The notes below the pieces were generated by a model. The model was not told where the DNA came from, made no database searches, and saw nothing but the letters and a program-made list of their open reading frames with translations. 64,000 nt of DNA from Trebonia sp963767685 (GTDB lineage: Bacteria; Actinomycetota; Actinomycetes; Streptosporangiales; Streptosporangiaceae). How positions within the stretch are numbered: the stretch's first letter is position 1; each line of letters opens with the position of its first letter. Positions 62,750-64,000 of this stretch are shown here, piece after piece. The stretch lies in NCBI GenBank assembly GCA_963767685.1, contig CAVYEZ010000010.1, forward strand, positions 571,671 through 635,670, given 5' to 3'. Position numbers and translations under genes: made by a program.

Positions 62750-63718
62750 TCAGAACTTGATCGACACCTTGAGCGCGTTGTCGGTCCGGTCGTGGGCGAT
62801 GCGGAAGGCCTCGTCGACCTTCTCGATCGGCAGCAGGTGGCTGAGCAGCGGGGCCACGTCGATCGCGCCGTCCGCGATCAGCCGGACGGCGTAGCGGAAC
62901 GACTCGAGCCCCGGCTCGCCCTGGGCGCCGAAGTTCGAGTAGGCGGTCAGCCCGCGCCGGAAGAAGTCGTGGAACGAGAACGGGTAGTGGCCGGGGCCTT
63001 CCGGCAGGCCGAACCAGACGAGGGTGGCTCCCGGCGCGGCCACCTCCAGGCTCAGCGGGAACGTCTCCCGGCTGCCGACCGCCTCCACGACCACGTCGGC
63101 CCCGCGGCCGCCGGTGGCCTCGAGCACCGCCGCCCGGAAGTCGGCCGTCGTTCGCGTCCACGGCGAGGTCCGCGCCCAGCTGCCTGGAGTAGGCCAGGCG
63201 CGCGGGCGACTTGTCCGACACCAGCACGCGGGCCGCGCCGAACCGCCTGAGCAGGAACGTGAAGAAGGCGCCCGCAGACCCCTGCCCGATGACGGCGGCG
63301 TCCTTGCCGACCAGGTCGATCGGGTGGTAGCGGAGCGCGTAGACGACCGTGCCGAGCTGCTGCGCCATCAGCAGGTGGCTGAGCGGCGCCGTGCCGGGCA
63401 GCCGGATGCAGGAGGCGCCGGGGATCGCCTGGTACTCGGCCAGGCAGCGGCCGTCGATCGGCGGGCGGGACGGTCAGCACGTGGTCGCCGGGCGCGAAGC
63501 CCGGGCAGCGCGACTCCACGACCTCGCCCACGCTCTCGTGCCCGGGGTAGCCGGCCGGCCCGGGCTGCGGCGGCGCGTTCAGGAACACGCTGTGCAGGTC
63601 GGAGCCGCAGATCGACGCGTAGGCGGTCCGGACCAGCAGCTGGCCGTCCGCGACCGACGGCAGCGGCGACTTCCTCGCAGACCACACGTCCCATGTCGAC
63701 CCAGCGCGCAGCCTTCAT
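62750..63718 (-). pseudogene. Zinc-dependent MDR alcohol dehydrogenase with three frameshifts
   Basis: ATG 63718 (GGGAG upstream) reads MKAARWVDMGRVVCEE. A shift near 63674 leads to RTAYASICGSDLHSVFL and GYPGHESVGEVVE (zinc-binding Cys, His and Glu). A second near 63470 leads to CLAEYQAIPGASCIRLPG and AAVIGQGSAGAFFTFLLRRF (NAD motif). A third near 63145 leads to LEATGGRGADVVVEAVG and a normal end at 62750. All parts of a ~320-residue Zn/NAD dehydrogenase are present. Three indels without stops suggest error or very fresh decay. Confidence 0.8.
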
Positions 63719-64000
63719 CGATGGCACTCCCGTCGCGGCCGCGCCCACTGCGATAGCCCAGCCATTCTAGAAACAAATTCTACTCCGGAGGCGGCAACGG
63801 CGCCCACCTGCCAGTTGTAACAGGCGCGGCCAGGTTAGACAACGGGGACGATCATCCCCAATGCGGCATTAAGTGCGCCACCGACTTGTCCAGGGCGGTG
63901 AGCGAGGATGGCGGGGGCCGGGGCCAACTATGGTCTCATTCTCGGGTTACATGGTCGGTGATTAGGGTCATGAACGGCTACTCAGTGTGGGGCCAGGCGC
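63719..64000. other. Right-edge region without a gene
   Basis: Upstream of the alcohol dehydrogenase start. It contains A+T-rich patches around 63770 and one copy of a GGTGATTAGGGTCATGAACG element at 63957-63976, which resembles the repeat at 50743-50762. No gene is seen. Confidence 0.4.

Noticed and set aside
1..64000. tRNA, rRNA, integrase or transposase genes
   Set aside because: I looked in the intergenic regions for tRNA T-arm signatures and for transposase or integrase motifs in the translations and saw none. A dedicated tRNA scan would be decisive.

Overview
The window is chromosomal DNA from a very high-G+C actinobacterium. The G+C-rich third codon positions, frequent GTG/TTG starts, A/G-rich ribosome binding sites, Tat- and Sec-exported plant-cell-wall hydrolases, a mycothiol-type maleylpyruvate isomerase family protein, and several TetR, LuxR and ECF regulators all fit a soil or litter actinomycete. 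The species cannot be named from the sequence. I see no rRNA, tRNA, CRISPR array, replication origin or intact insertion sequence. About 50 intact protein genes are supported, together with about a dozen broken or truncated ones.

Layout. 0.4-8 kb: a BrkB/YihY membrane protein, a TetR plus sugar-acid dehydratase (enolase superfamily) pair, a type II NADH dehydrogenase divergent from glucokinase, and an exported GH127 beta-L-arabinofuranosidase. 8.2-14.9 kb: a catabolic island containing a LuxR-type response regulator, an SDR, a soluble GAF histidine kinase, an HpcH/HpaI aldolase, a metal-dependent cyclase and an MFS permease. An identical 16-bp palindrome stands in front of both the SDR and the aldolase operon. 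The island ends in an SDR cut off after its nucleotide-binding motif. 15-23.2 kb: a PAP2-diacylglycerol kinase fusion, a DUF1206 protein, a secreted GH54 arabinofuranosidase with a ricin-type lectin domain, and two translationally coupled ABC exporters.

23.4-37.5 kb: an accessory stretch of small enzymes and regulators with several gene fragments. It includes a helix-turn-helix/citrate synthase fusion facing a homocitrate-synthase-like gene across 45 bp, a siderophore-interacting protein, two SDRs, and an ECF sigma factor coupled to a maleylpyruvate isomerase-like gene. 37.5-45 kb: an MMPL exporter, a TetR divergent from an SRPBCC gene, a P450, an FCD-only protein and a DMT permease. 45.8-48.4 kb: cytochrome bd oxidase (cydAB). 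48.4-57 kb: tandem repeats, an MFS remnant, a GH11 xylanase with a CBM2-like domain, a GlxA-type regulator, a beta-carbonic anhydrase, an Fpg/Nei glycosylase, and an XRE-cupin regulator divergent from an NCS1 permease. 57.4-63.7 kb: an acyl-CoA dehydrogenase, then an amidohydrolase, a ThDP enzyme and a zinc alcohol dehydrogenase. The last three all carry single-base frameshifts, as does the small membrane protein between them.

Main themes. GH127, GH54-ricin and GH11-CBM2 together point to arabinoxylan or plant-glycan breakdown, with glucokinase and a galactarate/talarate-type dehydratase inside the cell. The best candidate for an undescribed regulatory unit is the two-component catabolic cluster at 8.2-14.9 kb with its duplicated operator. 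The second is the HTH-citrate synthase/homocitrate-synthase-like divergon. Gene decay or sequence error is conspicuous at the right end of the window.
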